Origin: RGIG1995 sp045587445
Lineage (GTDB): Bacteria > Bacillota > Clostridia > Oscillospirales > CAG-272
Assembly (NCBI GenBank): GCA_045587445.1
Contig: JAZNCH010000041.1
Location: 1 to 21,359 of the forward strand
DNA: 21,359 nucleotides
Direction: 5' to 3'
Both the position numbers and the translations under genes were made by a program. This document shows positions 7,709-14,944 of the stretch, piece by piece; position 1 is the stretch's first letter; the number at the start of each line of letters is the position of its first letter. The notes beneath the pieces were generated by a model that did no database searches, had not been told where the DNA came from, and worked only from the letters and a program-made list of their open reading frames with translations.

Positions 7709-8881
7709 TTATTGATTTATGTAATATATCTGCAACGTAACGGCATAACCGCTTTGCGTCGCACTGAACGGACGGAAAGAACGTGACAGAATTGCTTTTT
7801 CGTATTCAGCGTTCACTCTGTCGATTGCTTTATGTATGCTCTCTTCGTAATCTTTGTAGTTGTTTGTAAAAATAGGATAAAGCTCAAAATAAGTCAATTC
7901 TTCCGAAATTGCATTTTTTATTTGTATGTATGCTGTGTCTTCAATTTCGTCAATCGAAACTACTTTTGCGTTCTTTGTGGCATAATAATTGTTTTCGCTG
8001 TTGCATTTGGGGAGTGTAAAATCTGTATAAATTCTGTGTGTTTTTGCGATAGCATTGTCCGACAGATTAAAAAATCCGTGGAATGCAAGGTCAGATACAA
8101 AATCTACGTCAGCATCATTCCAAGTACAGTCGATATGATAATATTTTCCGTCTTGGTTGACGACGTTCCATAAGTGAGGCTGAACGTCGGTAGCACCCTC
8201 GGCAATGATACATTCAATACCGCATCTGTTAAGCAAAATTTTGTATGCAGAAGCATATCCGTCGCAAAAAGCATATTTATCTACTAAAGCCCCGTAAGCC
8301 GTATGGGCTGTGGATTTTGAGCCTATCTCCGTATCCGTTTTACCTGCATAGGTACAAGACTTTGTAAGGAAATCGTGTAAAATAACAGCCTTTTCAAAGT
8401 CCGTTTCCGCATCTTGTATAAACGCCATAGCAGCGGCACTTACAGCTTCTATTTCCATTTTCATTTTTGAGAAATCAGATGTGGTGGACAAGTAACCCAT
8501 AGTAACAGATGTTTTATAGTCATCACAGAAAAGCTTAAAAGAATTAGGATCAAGATAGAATAGCATAGGACAGTCAAAACTGACGGCTTTTGCAACTCTT
8601 TTGAATTCTTCTTCTGTGTAGCGGTAGGGAACAATCTCGCTTTCGTTTTGGTGTTTTTCTGCGGCATTTCTAATGCTCTTAAAAAGTAACTGTTCTTTAT
8701 ATGTCAGTTGATTAAAATAATAATATTCCTCTGAAATATCACTCGGGTGATTCAATATCTTTTTTTCTTGCGAGCGGTATCTGACTTCAATTGATATGAA
8801 AGATACAGCAACCCAAAGCACGAGAAACACTAAAATATAAACGGGGATAAGGAAAAGACGTTTTTTGGTTGTTATTTTCAT
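7709..8881 (-). CDS. Membrane-anchored transglutaminase-like protein
   Basis: About 390 residues. After a lysine-rich start, one hydrophobic helix (roughly residues 8-31) should anchor the protein with its bulk outside the cell. The central domain has the transglutaminase-like/cysteine-protease triad in order: Cys206 (YAFCDGYASAY), His236 (PHLWNVV) and Asp251 (HIDCTWND). The acyl-transfer or peptidase substrate is unknown; wall or surface proteins are likely. The frame stays open to a GTG at 8890, but AGGTG at 8892-8888 overlaps that codon and is 6 nt before the ATG at 8881, so 8881 is preferred (8884 is possible). It heads a two-gene transcript with hom, an unrelated pairing. Confidence 0.8.
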   Translation of the reverse strand: MKITTKKRLFLIPVYILVFLVLWVAVSFISIEVRYRSQEKKILNHPSDISEEYYYFNQLTYKEQLLFKSIRNAAEKHQNESEIVPYRYTEEEFKRVAKAVSFDCPMLFYLDPNSFKLFCDDYKTSVTMGYLSTTSDFSKMKMEIEAVSAAAMAFIQDAETDFEKAVILHDFLTKSCTYAGKTDTEIGSKSTAHTAYGALVDKYAFCDGYASAYKILLNRCGIECIIAEGATDVQPHLWNVVNQDGKYYHIDCTWNDADVDFVSDLAFHGFFNLSDNAIAKTHRIYTDFTLPKCNSENNYYATKNAKVVSIDEIEDTAYIQIKNAISEELTYFELYPIFTNNYKDYEESIHKAIDRVNAEYEKAILSRSFRPFSATQSGYAVTLQIYYINQ

Positions 8882-8913
8882 CATCTTCACCTACTAAAAA
8901 TATATACTCAAAT

Positions 8914-8942
8914 ATTATAACATACATTATCCTCAATTTCAA
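8914..8942 (-). promoter_or_regulatory. Promoter for the transglutaminase-hom operon
   Basis: On the minus strand TTGAAA (8942-8937) and TATAAT (8919-8914) are 17 nt apart. The start of transcription would be near 8907, about 25 nt before the coding start. It is divergent from the promoter at 8997-9025. Confidence 0.7.
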
Positions 8943-8996
8943 TACATAAAATGATAATTATTTAATAAAAAAGTGTTATAAAAACGTGAAAACCTC

Positions 8997-9025
8997 TTGT
9001 AAAATAAATTTAGGTAATGTATAAT
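8997..9025 (+). promoter_or_regulatory. Promoter for the Gfo/Idh/MocA oxidoreductase gene
   Basis: TTGTAA (8997-9002) and a perfect TATAAT (9020-9025) are separated by 17 nt. The leader to the ATG at 9086 is about 53 nt and contains GGAGGA at 9073-9078. Confidence 0.75.
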
Positions 9026-9085
9026 AAATCTGTATGGATTTAGAAATTAAAAATTTAATAATACAAAAATTCGGAGGAAAAGACT

Positions 9086-10132
9086 ATGAAAAAAGTTAAA
9101 TGGGGAGTTATTGGTGCCGGCGGTATAGCTGACCGTCGTACTATTCCCGGCATGATGCTTGCAAATAACGCAGAGCTCGTTGCTGTAATGGAAATCAATA
9201 TGGAACTTGCTGAAAAGATTAGAGCTAAGTATGGCTGTAAGTACGCTTATGACAACTATCAGGACCTTATTGATAACCCTGAGGTTGAAGCAATCTACAT
9301 TGCATCTCCCGTTTTTGCACACGTTGAACCCGCATTGGCAGTTGCAAAGGCTAAGAAGCACCTTCTTTGCGAAAAACCCATTGCATTTACCGTTGAAGAG
9401 ACAAAGAATATTATCAATGCCTGCAAGGAAGCAGGAGTTAAATACGCTACAGGATATATGATGAGATTTGGTGCATATCATATGGCTATTAAGAAGCTTA
9501 TCGCTGAGGGCGGCATCGGTAATGTTGTTTCCGCAAGAGCACAGCTTTCCGGTTGGTTCCCGGAATCAGCTAAGAACTGGCGTCAGGAAAAGAAGCTTTC
9601 GGGCGGCGGTGCACTTGTTGATATGGCTGTTCACTGCATTGACATCATTGAATATTTAGTTGGCGCACAGACAGAAGAAGTTGCAGCATTCGTTGATACA
9701 AGAACATTTACATACAATGTTGACGATTCTGCAAACGTTCTTATCAAGCTTGGAAATGGTGTTGTTGGTTATGTTGACGCACACTTTAACATTCCCGATG
9801 AAGCTGTAAAGAACCGTGTTGAAATTTACGGAACAAAGGGCTCCGTTATTTGTGAAAAGACCATTGGTCAGATTGATGAAGGTAACGTTGAGGTATATAC
9901 TTCCGAAGATAAGGGATACGACGCACAGCAGAACAGAGACGATGCAGAAGCAAAAACTCTCGATGTTGAGTTCGGTAATATGTATACAAGAGAGATAGAA
10001 TCTTTCTCAGATTCTATTCTTAACGATACCCCTGTTGCTATTCCTATGGAAGTAGGCCTCCATATCCAGCAGGTAACAGACGCAGCATACAGATCTGCAG
10101 AAAGCAAGACTATCGAAAAGGTACTTGACTAA
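9086..10132 (+). CDS. Gfo/Idh/MocA family NAD(P)-dependent oxidoreductase
   Basis: A 348-residue cytoplasmic dehydrogenase. The N-terminal Rossmann motif GAGGIA is at 10-15 and the catalytic-lysine motif E96-K97-P98 is intact. The conserved GGGALVDMAVHCIDIIEYL segment falls near 173-191 in the substrate-binding domain. Members of this family act on sugars, inositols or sugar derivatives, and the substrate cannot be told from sequence. The ATG has a strong GGAGGA ribosome binding site. The gene uses more GTT/CTT/GCT/GAA-type codons and has higher GC than its neighbours, which may mean high expression. It is monocistronic between its own promoter and terminator. Confidence 0.88.
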   Translation: MKKVKWGVIGAGGIADRRTIPGMMLANNAELVAVMEINMELAEKIRAKYGCKYAYDNYQDLIDNPEVEAIYIASPVFAHVEPALAVAKAKKHLLCEKPIAFTVEETKNIINACKEAGVKYATGYMMRFGAYHMAIKKLIAEGGIGNVVSARAQLSGWFPESAKNWRQEKKLSGGGALVDMAVHCIDIIEYLVGAQTEEVAAFVDTRTFTYNVDDSANVLIKLGNGVVGYVDAHFNIPDEAVKNRVEIYGTKGSVICEKTIGQIDEGNVEVYTSEDKGYDAQQNRDDAEAKTLDVEFGNMYTREIESFSDSILNDTPVAIPMEVGLHIQQVTDAAYRSAESKTIEKVLD

Positions 10133-10144
10133 CCCGATAATACT

Positions 10145-10182
10145 AAAATAGCCTATACGAAAATCCGTATAGGCTATTTTTT
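10145..10182. terminator. Terminator between oxidoreductase and deacetylase-like gene
   Basis: A perfect 15-bp stem (10145-10159 with 10166-10180) has a 6-nt loop and ends in a T run on the plus strand. The A-rich 5' side gives a shorter T run on the minus strand, so it can serve both converging genes. Confidence 0.9.
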
Positions 10183-10183
10183 G

Positions 10184-10240
10184 TTTAAAGTATTTTGAGG
10201 GTTCAGGAATTTTTTTCAAAAAAGTTCCCAAGTTTTTTTA
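10184..10240 (-). repeat. 3'-flank repeat, copy 1
   Basis: Read on the minus strand, this begins with the stop codon of the 10238-11350 gene and continues as ACTTGGGAACTTTTTT, then an A-rich arm, CCCTCAAA and CTTTAAA. It aligns along its whole length with 16171-16225 (about 47 of 55 positions by eye). The TTGGGAA arm and the TTCCTGAA arm can form an imperfect hairpin. Both copies sit directly after a stop codon in gene orientation. Confidence 0.75.
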
Positions 10241-11350
10241 ATGTGTATTAAATTCAAACAATTCATCCATAAATATGGGTTCGAAGCCGTTTTCATCGCA
10301 CCAAGTTGCTGCGAGGTCGAGCTTTTCAAAGTAGTTATTTTGATGTCCGGGGAATTCGGGATAGAAATACTGTTCATGGAGACAGAAATCTCTAAATTGA
10401 TAATTTGGCATGCCATCTTTCAGTCTATCAAAGTGATTGCGGAAGTCATCAAAATTACCGTGCTGGATACCGCCTCTGTAACGGAAGTGGTAAATATCCA
10501 TTTCTTTGTCGTAGAAGTAACCGTATTTGTCAATAAGATCGCATTGTTCAGCATCGCAGTACATTCTAATATCAACACTGTTGTCGGTATCCCAAGTGTA
10601 AGTGCCAACGAAAGCTTTTACGCCAAGGTCTCGGAATGCTTTGGCGGCTTCTTTTGAGCAGTCGCCAAAGTGAATTGTGGTAACAGTCTTTGCAAATGCT
10701 TCTTCGCCTGCGAAACGGAGAATTTCTTTATGAACTCTTTCCATTTCAAAATACGCCTGTTCGTATGTGGCGAACATATAAGGTCTGTCGGGCTTATCGG
10801 CATTAGCGTGGAAAGAGAGTCGCAACCAATCGGAATTTGCCTTGAATTCTTCTTTGTATTTATCAGTCATTTGAGAAATATTGAATCCGCCGTGACGAGG
10901 TGTTTCGTAGTAAATGTTAACATGGAATTTTGAGCCGTGCTTATCGTGAACTGCTTTAAGCATAGCGAGATAGGGGTCTTCAAACATAGACTTGAATACA
11001 TCTTTATTTTCATTAAGGTTCTGCAAGAACCAAATATTATCATCAAGCGAGAAACGGTATTTTTTGTAGCCTTTCTTTAAGAAGAAAGTGTCAATAGACC
11101 ATTCTTCACCTGATTCTGTATCTTTTACTGTAAGTGTGTTTTTGTAGTTTTCAAGAATACAATCAGCTCTGTAAATGCAATGATTTACACGAGTCATAGG
11201 CTGACCATTAAGTGTCAGTTTTCTGTTGTCAGAAGCCTGGAATGTCACTTTGATTTTCAATGTGTCACCAATTCTTTCTCCCGACGCCTCTGTAAGCATA
11301 ACACCGTCGCGAGGAAACTGGAATTCACCGCTTGTTGCTAATCTTTGCAT
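10238..11350 (-). CDS. Putative polysaccharide-deacetylase-like barrel protein with N-terminal beta domain
   Basis: About 370 residues without a signal peptide. Residues 1-90 look like a beta-sandwich (Ig-like) domain. The remainder has an alternating alpha/beta pattern reminiscent of NodB-type deacetylases or related barrels: an early paired aspartate (RFSLDDNIWF), LRLSFHA with a histidine, VTTIHFGD and LHEQYFYP with further histidines. These could be metal or catalytic residues, but the spacing is not the canonical H-x3-H, so function is a guess. The ATG at 11350 is chosen because GGAGG lies 8 nt upstream; a TTG-started extension to 11365 would run through that site. The stop codon is part of a dispersed repeat. 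Confidence 0.6.
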   Translation of the reverse strand: MQRLATSGEFQFPRDGVMLTEASGERIGDTLKIKVTFQASDNRKLTLNGQPMTRVNHCIYRADCILENYKNTLTVKDTESGEEWSIDTFFLKKGYKKYRFSLDDNIWFLQNLNENKDVFKSMFEDPYLAMLKAVHDKHGSKFHVNIYYETPRHGGFNISQMTDKYKEEFKANSDWLRLSFHANADKPDRPYMFATYEQAYFEMERVHKEILRFAGEEAFAKTVTTIHFGDCSKEAAKAFRDLGVKAFVGTYTWDTDNSVDIRMYCDAEQCDLIDKYGYFYDKEMDIYHFRYRGGIQHGNFDDFRNHFDRLKDGMPNYQFRDFCLHEQYFYPEFPGHQNNYFEKLDLAATWCDENGFEPIFMDELFEFNTH

Positions 11351-11400
11351 AATATTATCCTCCAAAATATTAGATAGATTATAGGTTTTTACTTTATTCC

Positions 11401-11429
11401 ATTATATAGTTAACTCTCGAAAAAATCAA
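11401..11429 (-). promoter_or_regulatory. Promoter for the deacetylase-like gene
   Basis: On the minus strand TTGATT (11429-11424) and TATAAT (11406-11401) are separated by 17 nt, about 50 nt before the ATG at 11350. Confidence 0.7.
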
Positions 11430-11465
11430 GTATTTACACCATATTTTGTAAAAAAATATAAATAA

Positions 11466-12554
11466 TCAGTCAAAATTTTTTCTTGCAATAGTGTTTCTTT
11501 CTGCGGCGCCGAAAAATCCTTGCGGAGTAAACAGTTTATATCCACCGCACATATCGCCCGTATCAAATGTTTTTGTTTGAGTTCCTTCTTGCAGTTTTAT
11601 CACGTAGGGAACTGATGTAATTATAATAATTTTAGGGCGAGTGGTTTCGAAGGTATAGTCTGTTTCAAAAAAGAATGTTGGTTTTTCTTTGCGTTTCAAA
11701 GCCCTTGCTGAAATTCGGTAGAAATACCCATCGCTTTTGAATATTACGGGTTTAAAAATATTTGTAAAGGATAGTGTGGAAATTGAGTATATCTTTCCGT
11801 TAATTTCCAATTCAAATGTGTTTTGCGGTCTGTTTATAAATATCGATAAATATGGATTTCTAATATTTGGTGTTTTTATTTTGTTTGCAGAGCAGAACTT
11901 TTTGAGTTGCTTTAAAAATTTCCGCATTTTGTTAAGTGCCTGTATGTAAAGAAAGACAGACAATATTAAGGGGATTATAAGAGTGTATGATAAGAGTTTT
12001 CCGACATAAAGCATAGTCAGCAAAAGAGGACCAATAGCACCTATAACCAGAAAGATAATGAAAAGACCGGGAATGCTTAGGACAAGGTGTACGATAAGTT
12101 TTACCGAAAACAAATGCGTTGGATTTTTGCTTGACAAACTTTCAAGCCAGATTTTCTTTGCGTATATATCTGTTAAAACGTTTGACAGCAAGGCGAAAAG
12201 AATTACAATATAATTAACAAGTTCGATTGAAAAGCAGAAAAAGAATAATGCCATTATTGCAAAGTCAATCAAGAAATCTAAGGTGAAAAAGCTTGAAAAG
12301 AAATCTTTTGAATTATTTCCAAGAAAGAGGAGACAACGCTGTTTATTATAGAGAGCAAAAGCTAAAGCAGAGCTAAGATATACAGCAGATAAAAGAATAC
12401 ATTTTATAATAAATTGTTCATTGGCAGTGTGCGTAGATGAAAAGAAAAAGTAAAAATACTTTACAATGACGTATATAACTGTAACACAAGTGTGTTTGAC
12501 AAACGAGCGTGCCGCAGTTAAATAGTATGGAGCAATTTTTTTTAGATTTTGCAT
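11466..12554 (-). CDS. Multi-pass membrane protein of unknown function
   Basis: 362 residues, not recognised. There are five or six hydrophobic helices within residues 20-215: near 22-40, 48-68, 88-120, 150-175 and 178-205. A basic linker follows (KMRKFLKQLKKF), then a C-terminal soluble region of about 140 residues rich in beta-type sequence. The latter reads like a small beta domain on the cytoplasmic face (FELEINGKIYSIS, GYFYRISARALKR). No catalytic motif was seen. The start ATG at 12554 has AGAGGTG upstream and a promoter 50-80 nt away. It appears monocistronic. RDD-type or sensor-like membrane proteins are possible relatives, but nothing supports a firm call. Confidence 0.7.
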   Translation of the reverse strand: MQNLKKIAPYYLTAARSFVKHTCVTVIYVIVKYFYFFFSSTHTANEQFIIKCILLSAVYLSSALAFALYNKQRCLLFLGNNSKDFFSSFFTLDFLIDFAIMALFFFCFSIELVNYIVILFALLSNVLTDIYAKKIWLESLSSKNPTHLFSVKLIVHLVLSIPGLFIIFLVIGAIGPLLLTMLYVGKLLSYTLIIPLILSVFLYIQALNKMRKFLKQLKKFCSANKIKTPNIRNPYLSIFINRPQNTFELEINGKIYSISTLSFTNIFKPVIFKSDGYFYRISARALKRKEKPTFFFETDYTFETTRPKIIIITSVPYVIKLQEGTQTKTFDTGDMCGGYKLFTPQGFFGAAERNTIARKNFD

Positions 12555-12606
12555 AATTACACCTCTATAGCGTTAACTGTTTTCTAAAGATGGAGTATTT
12601 ACTTAG

Positions 12607-12635
12607 ATTATACTATAGGATAATGAAAAAGTAAA
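12607..12635 (-). promoter_or_regulatory. Promoter for the unknown membrane protein gene
   Basis: On the minus strand TTTACT (12635-12630) and a perfect TATAAT (12612-12607) are 17 nt apart. It diverges from the promoter at 12668-12696. Confidence 0.6.
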
Positions 12636-12667
12636 TGTTTTTTTATATGATATAATTAATTTAATAC

Positions 12668-12696
12668 TTGAAAAACTACAGTTATTATGATATACT
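12668..12696 (+). promoter_or_regulatory. Promoter in front of a degraded gene
   Basis: TTGAAA (12668-12673) and TATACT (12691-12696) are separated by 17 nt. The promoter looks intact although the gene behind it is broken, so this region may still be transcribed up to the terminator at 13137-13167. Confidence 0.6.
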
Positions 12697-12739
12697 GAAA
12701 GGCAGAGCAAAAGACATAATACAGAAGGGAAATTGTATT

Positions 12740-12925
12740 ATGTTTAGATTAGGCTTTATTGATTATAACCTTGGCGAATGGCATGAAAATAATTATCCGA
12801 AATTTTTAAAAGAGTGTGTAGGCGATGAAGTTGTGGTTGCTTATGCTTACGGACAAATTACAAGTCCGAAACCTAGAAAAATGTTGGAAGAATTTGAGAG
12901 GTGTCGGGGGACGGTACAAAGATAG
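12740..12925 (+). pseudogene. N-terminal fragment of a Gfo/Idh-like oxidoreductase
   Basis: From the ATG at 12740 (AAGGGA about 9 nt upstream) a 61-residue frame begins MFRLGFIDYNLGEWHENNYP and reaches VVAYAYGQITSPKP before ending at 12925. This resembles the first strand-helix-strand of a clostridial Gfo/Idh/MocA-type dehydrogenase, where GFIDY takes the place of the usual glycine-rich loop. A full-length member would be about 350 residues, so some 80 percent is missing. The family call is from memory of similar sequences and is moderate. An alternative is a real small protein of unknown function. Confidence 0.45.
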
Positions 12926-13154
12926 ACGAATCTTCTCCGAACTATGACTATACTATAATGACGTTCCGCATGAAGAATGCCTGTATATGTTATTACAAAG
13001 TCGGTTGGAACAAGAGTATAGAGCAGCAAAATATGAGGAGTTTATTGGAAAAAATGTCAGAATATTCCTTGTTTTGCAGGAGTTTAGTTTAAACGACAGA
13101 GAAGATGGCCTATTGTTAAATCCTTTCGGTCTGCCACCTCCCCTTTATATATAG
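12901..13154 (+). pseudogene. Frameshifted remnant of an unidentified gene
   Basis: Two reading frames join into one protein-like sequence. The first (from 12901) reads SGDGTKIDESSPNYDYT. A shift near 12953 continues as YNDVPHEECLYMLLQSRLEQ and then YRAAKYEEFIGKNVRIFLVL, reaching QEFSLNDRE. The second frame stays open from 12948 to a stop at 13152-13154, where it has run into the terminator repeat, so the original end is probably lost. Amino-acid composition and codon choice look genuine. The family was not recognised, and it does not obviously continue the dehydrogenase fragment before it. Confidence 0.35.
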
Positions 13155-13167
13155 GGGAGGCTTTTTG
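13137..13167 (+). terminator. Terminator before the U32 peptidase gene
   Basis: A 7-bp GC-rich stem (13137-13143 with 13154-13160) has a 10-nt AT loop and is followed by CTTTTTGC. It closes the degraded region. The preceding CCTTTCGGTCTGCCACCTCC resembles terminator-associated intergenic repeats seen in gut Clostridia. Confidence 0.75.
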
Positions 13168-13230
13168 CAATATTTTGCTTTAGGATTTTATAGCTATTTA
13201 CCCATGTTTTACAAAAAAGGAAGTGATACT

Positions 13231-14916
13231 ATGAAAAAGCCCGAACTTTTAGCACCCGCAGGTTCTTTTGAGACGTTGGAAAGCGCGATACTTGCAGGAG
13301 CCGATGCTGTATATCTGGGCGGTAAGATTTATAATGCCCGAATGAACGCGAAGAATTTTGATTCGGAGGCAATGAAGAGGGCTGTTGAATTGTGTCATAG
13401 TAACGGCGTGAGACTGTATGTAACGCTTAATACGCTTATATACGACAGATGCTTTAGAGATGCATTGAAATATGCCGAGGAGCTTTACAAAGATGGCGTT
13501 GATGCGCTTATAACGGCAGATATAGGCTTTTCGAAGAAGCTCCACGAATATCTTCCCGATTTTGAATTGCACGGAAGTACACAGATGACAGGTCATAACG
13601 TTGACAGTGCCGAATATCTTGCGAAGATGGGCTTCAGCCGTATGGTGTGTGCCCGAGAGATGTCAAAGGCGAATATTACGGAGCTTGTAAGAAAATCGCC
13701 CATAGAGATAGAGATGTTTATCCACGGAGCTATGTGCGTGTGTCAGTCGGGACAATGCCTCATGAGCAGTTTTATAGGCGGCAGAAGCGGAAACCGAGGG
13801 GAGTGTGCACAGCCTTGCCGACTTCCATATAATAACAGTTATCCTGTATCTTTGAAAGATATGTGCTTAGCCGAACACGTAACGGAGCTTGTTGATATGG
13901 GTGTAACATCATTGAAGATAGAGGGCAGGATGAAATCTCCCGATTACGTGTATTCTGTTGTAAGCACATATAGAAGACTGCTTGACGAGAACAGAAATGC
14001 AAGTAAAAAAGAAGTTGAAAGACTTGCTTCCGTATTCAGCCGAGGCGGTTTTTCCGACGGATATTTTGTTGGAAAAATTGATAACGGTATGTTAGGTGTC
14101 AGAAGCTCTGACGATAAAGAAGCAACGAGAAAGACTAACGTTAAGCACACAAAAGTAGGCGAGAAAAAATCAGAGATAAAAGTTCCCGAAAGAAAGGGAA
14201 GTCTTCCCGGGAATGTAACGATTGAAACAAGCGAAAAACGCTGTGATAAAATAAATACGGCAAGGTTTTATAACGCGGAATCTATACCGAAGACGGATTA
14301 TTTTGATATAATATATCTACCTCTTGAAAAGTTTACAAAGGGCAAGGCTAATGGTATAGTAATGCCGCCTGTAATATTTGACAGCGAATGTGAAAATATA
14401 GAAAGACAGTTGAAGATAGCTAAAAATAACGGTGCCGTTCATTGCCTTGTGGGTAATATAGGACATATAGAACTTGCTAAAAAATACGGTTTTTTTATAC
14501 ACGGAGATTACAGACTTAATATTTATAACAATAGCTCTTTTAAATGCTTTGACGATATGGAAAGCGTTATAGTTTCACCCGAGCTGACACTTGCTCAGAT
14601 AAGAGATATAAAGGGCAAGAAGAGCGTTATAGTGTACGGCAAGGTTCCACTTATGACACTTGAAAAAAGAACGGGTCAGAAAGTGTTAAGGGATAGAAAG
14701 AGAGTAGCGTTTCCGGTGCTGAAAGAAAGCGGAAGAGAGATTGTTGTTAATTCTGTTCCAATATATATGGCAGATAAAGAAGAGTTTTTACGAAAAAGTG
14801 GCATATACGACAGGCATTTTATTTTTACAAACGAGAGTAAAGATGAGGTTTTGTCGGTAATAAATGCATATAAAACCAAGAAAACGTGCAATAATAACGT
14901 TAAACGTATAAAATAG
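13231..14916 (+). CDS. U32 family peptidase / RNA-hydroxylation-type protein
   Basis: 561 residues. The N-terminal two-thirds is a U32 domain with LLAPAGSFE (6-14), AGADAVYLGG (22-31) and the family signature at about 161-196: E161-M-F-I-H165, then Cys169, Cys171, Cys176, RSGNRG (185-190), Cys192 and Cys196. U32 proteins of this type include collagenase-like peptidases and the RlhA/TrhP enzymes that hydroxylate rRNA or tRNA using an iron-sulfur cluster. The cysteine set makes an RNA-hydroxylation role possible. A second barrel-like region (about 400-560) reads VIVSPELTLAQIRDI and VYGKVPLM. The ATG at 13231 is preferred over an upstream TTG because AAGGAAGTG precedes it by 5 nt. The M29 aminopeptidase gene follows 28 nt later. 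Confidence 0.85.
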   Translation: MKKPELLAPAGSFETLESAILAGADAVYLGGKIYNARMNAKNFDSEAMKRAVELCHSNGVRLYVTLNTLIYDRCFRDALKYAEELYKDGVDALITADIGFSKKLHEYLPDFELHGSTQMTGHNVDSAEYLAKMGFSRMVCAREMSKANITELVRKSPIEIEMFIHGAMCVCQSGQCLMSSFIGGRSGNRGECAQPCRLPYNNSYPVSLKDMCLAEHVTELVDMGVTSLKIEGRMKSPDYVYSVVSTYRRLLDENRNASKKEVERLASVFSRGGFSDGYFVGKIDNGMLGVRSSDDKEATRKTNVKHTKVGEKKSEIKVPERKGSLPGNVTIETSEKRCDKINTARFYNAESIPKTDYFDIIYLPLEKFTKGKANGIVMPPVIFDSECENIERQLKIAKNNGAVHCLVGNIGHIELAKKYGFFIHGDYRLNIYNNSSFKCFDDMESVIVSPELTLAQIRDIKGKKSVIVYGKVPLMTLEKRTGQKVLRDRKRVAFPVLKESGREIVVNSVPIYMADKEEFLRKSGIYDRHFIFTNESKDEVLSVINAYKTKKTCNNNVKRIK

Positions 14917-14944
14917 TAAATACTTGATTTAAGGAGAAAAAGCG

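Noticed and set aside
9047..9481. A 144-codon minus-strand frame opposite the Gfo/Idh gene
   Set aside because: Antisense shadow with no start signal; the plus-strand gene has a promoter, ribosome binding site and conserved motifs.
11351..11365. TTG start giving five extra residues for the deacetylase-like protein
   Set aside because: The GGAGG ribosome binding site lies within those codons and points to the ATG at 11350.
12668..12739. TTG start at 12668 for the Gfo/Idh-like fragment
   Set aside because: That TTG is part of a well-formed -35 box (TTGAAA, 17-nt spacer, TATACT), so the transcript should begin downstream of it.
13165..13230. TTG start giving 22 extra residues for the U32 protein
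   Set aside because: No ribosome binding site precedes it and it abuts the terminator; the ATG at 13231 follows AAGGAAGTG and begins with the conserved family N-terminus.
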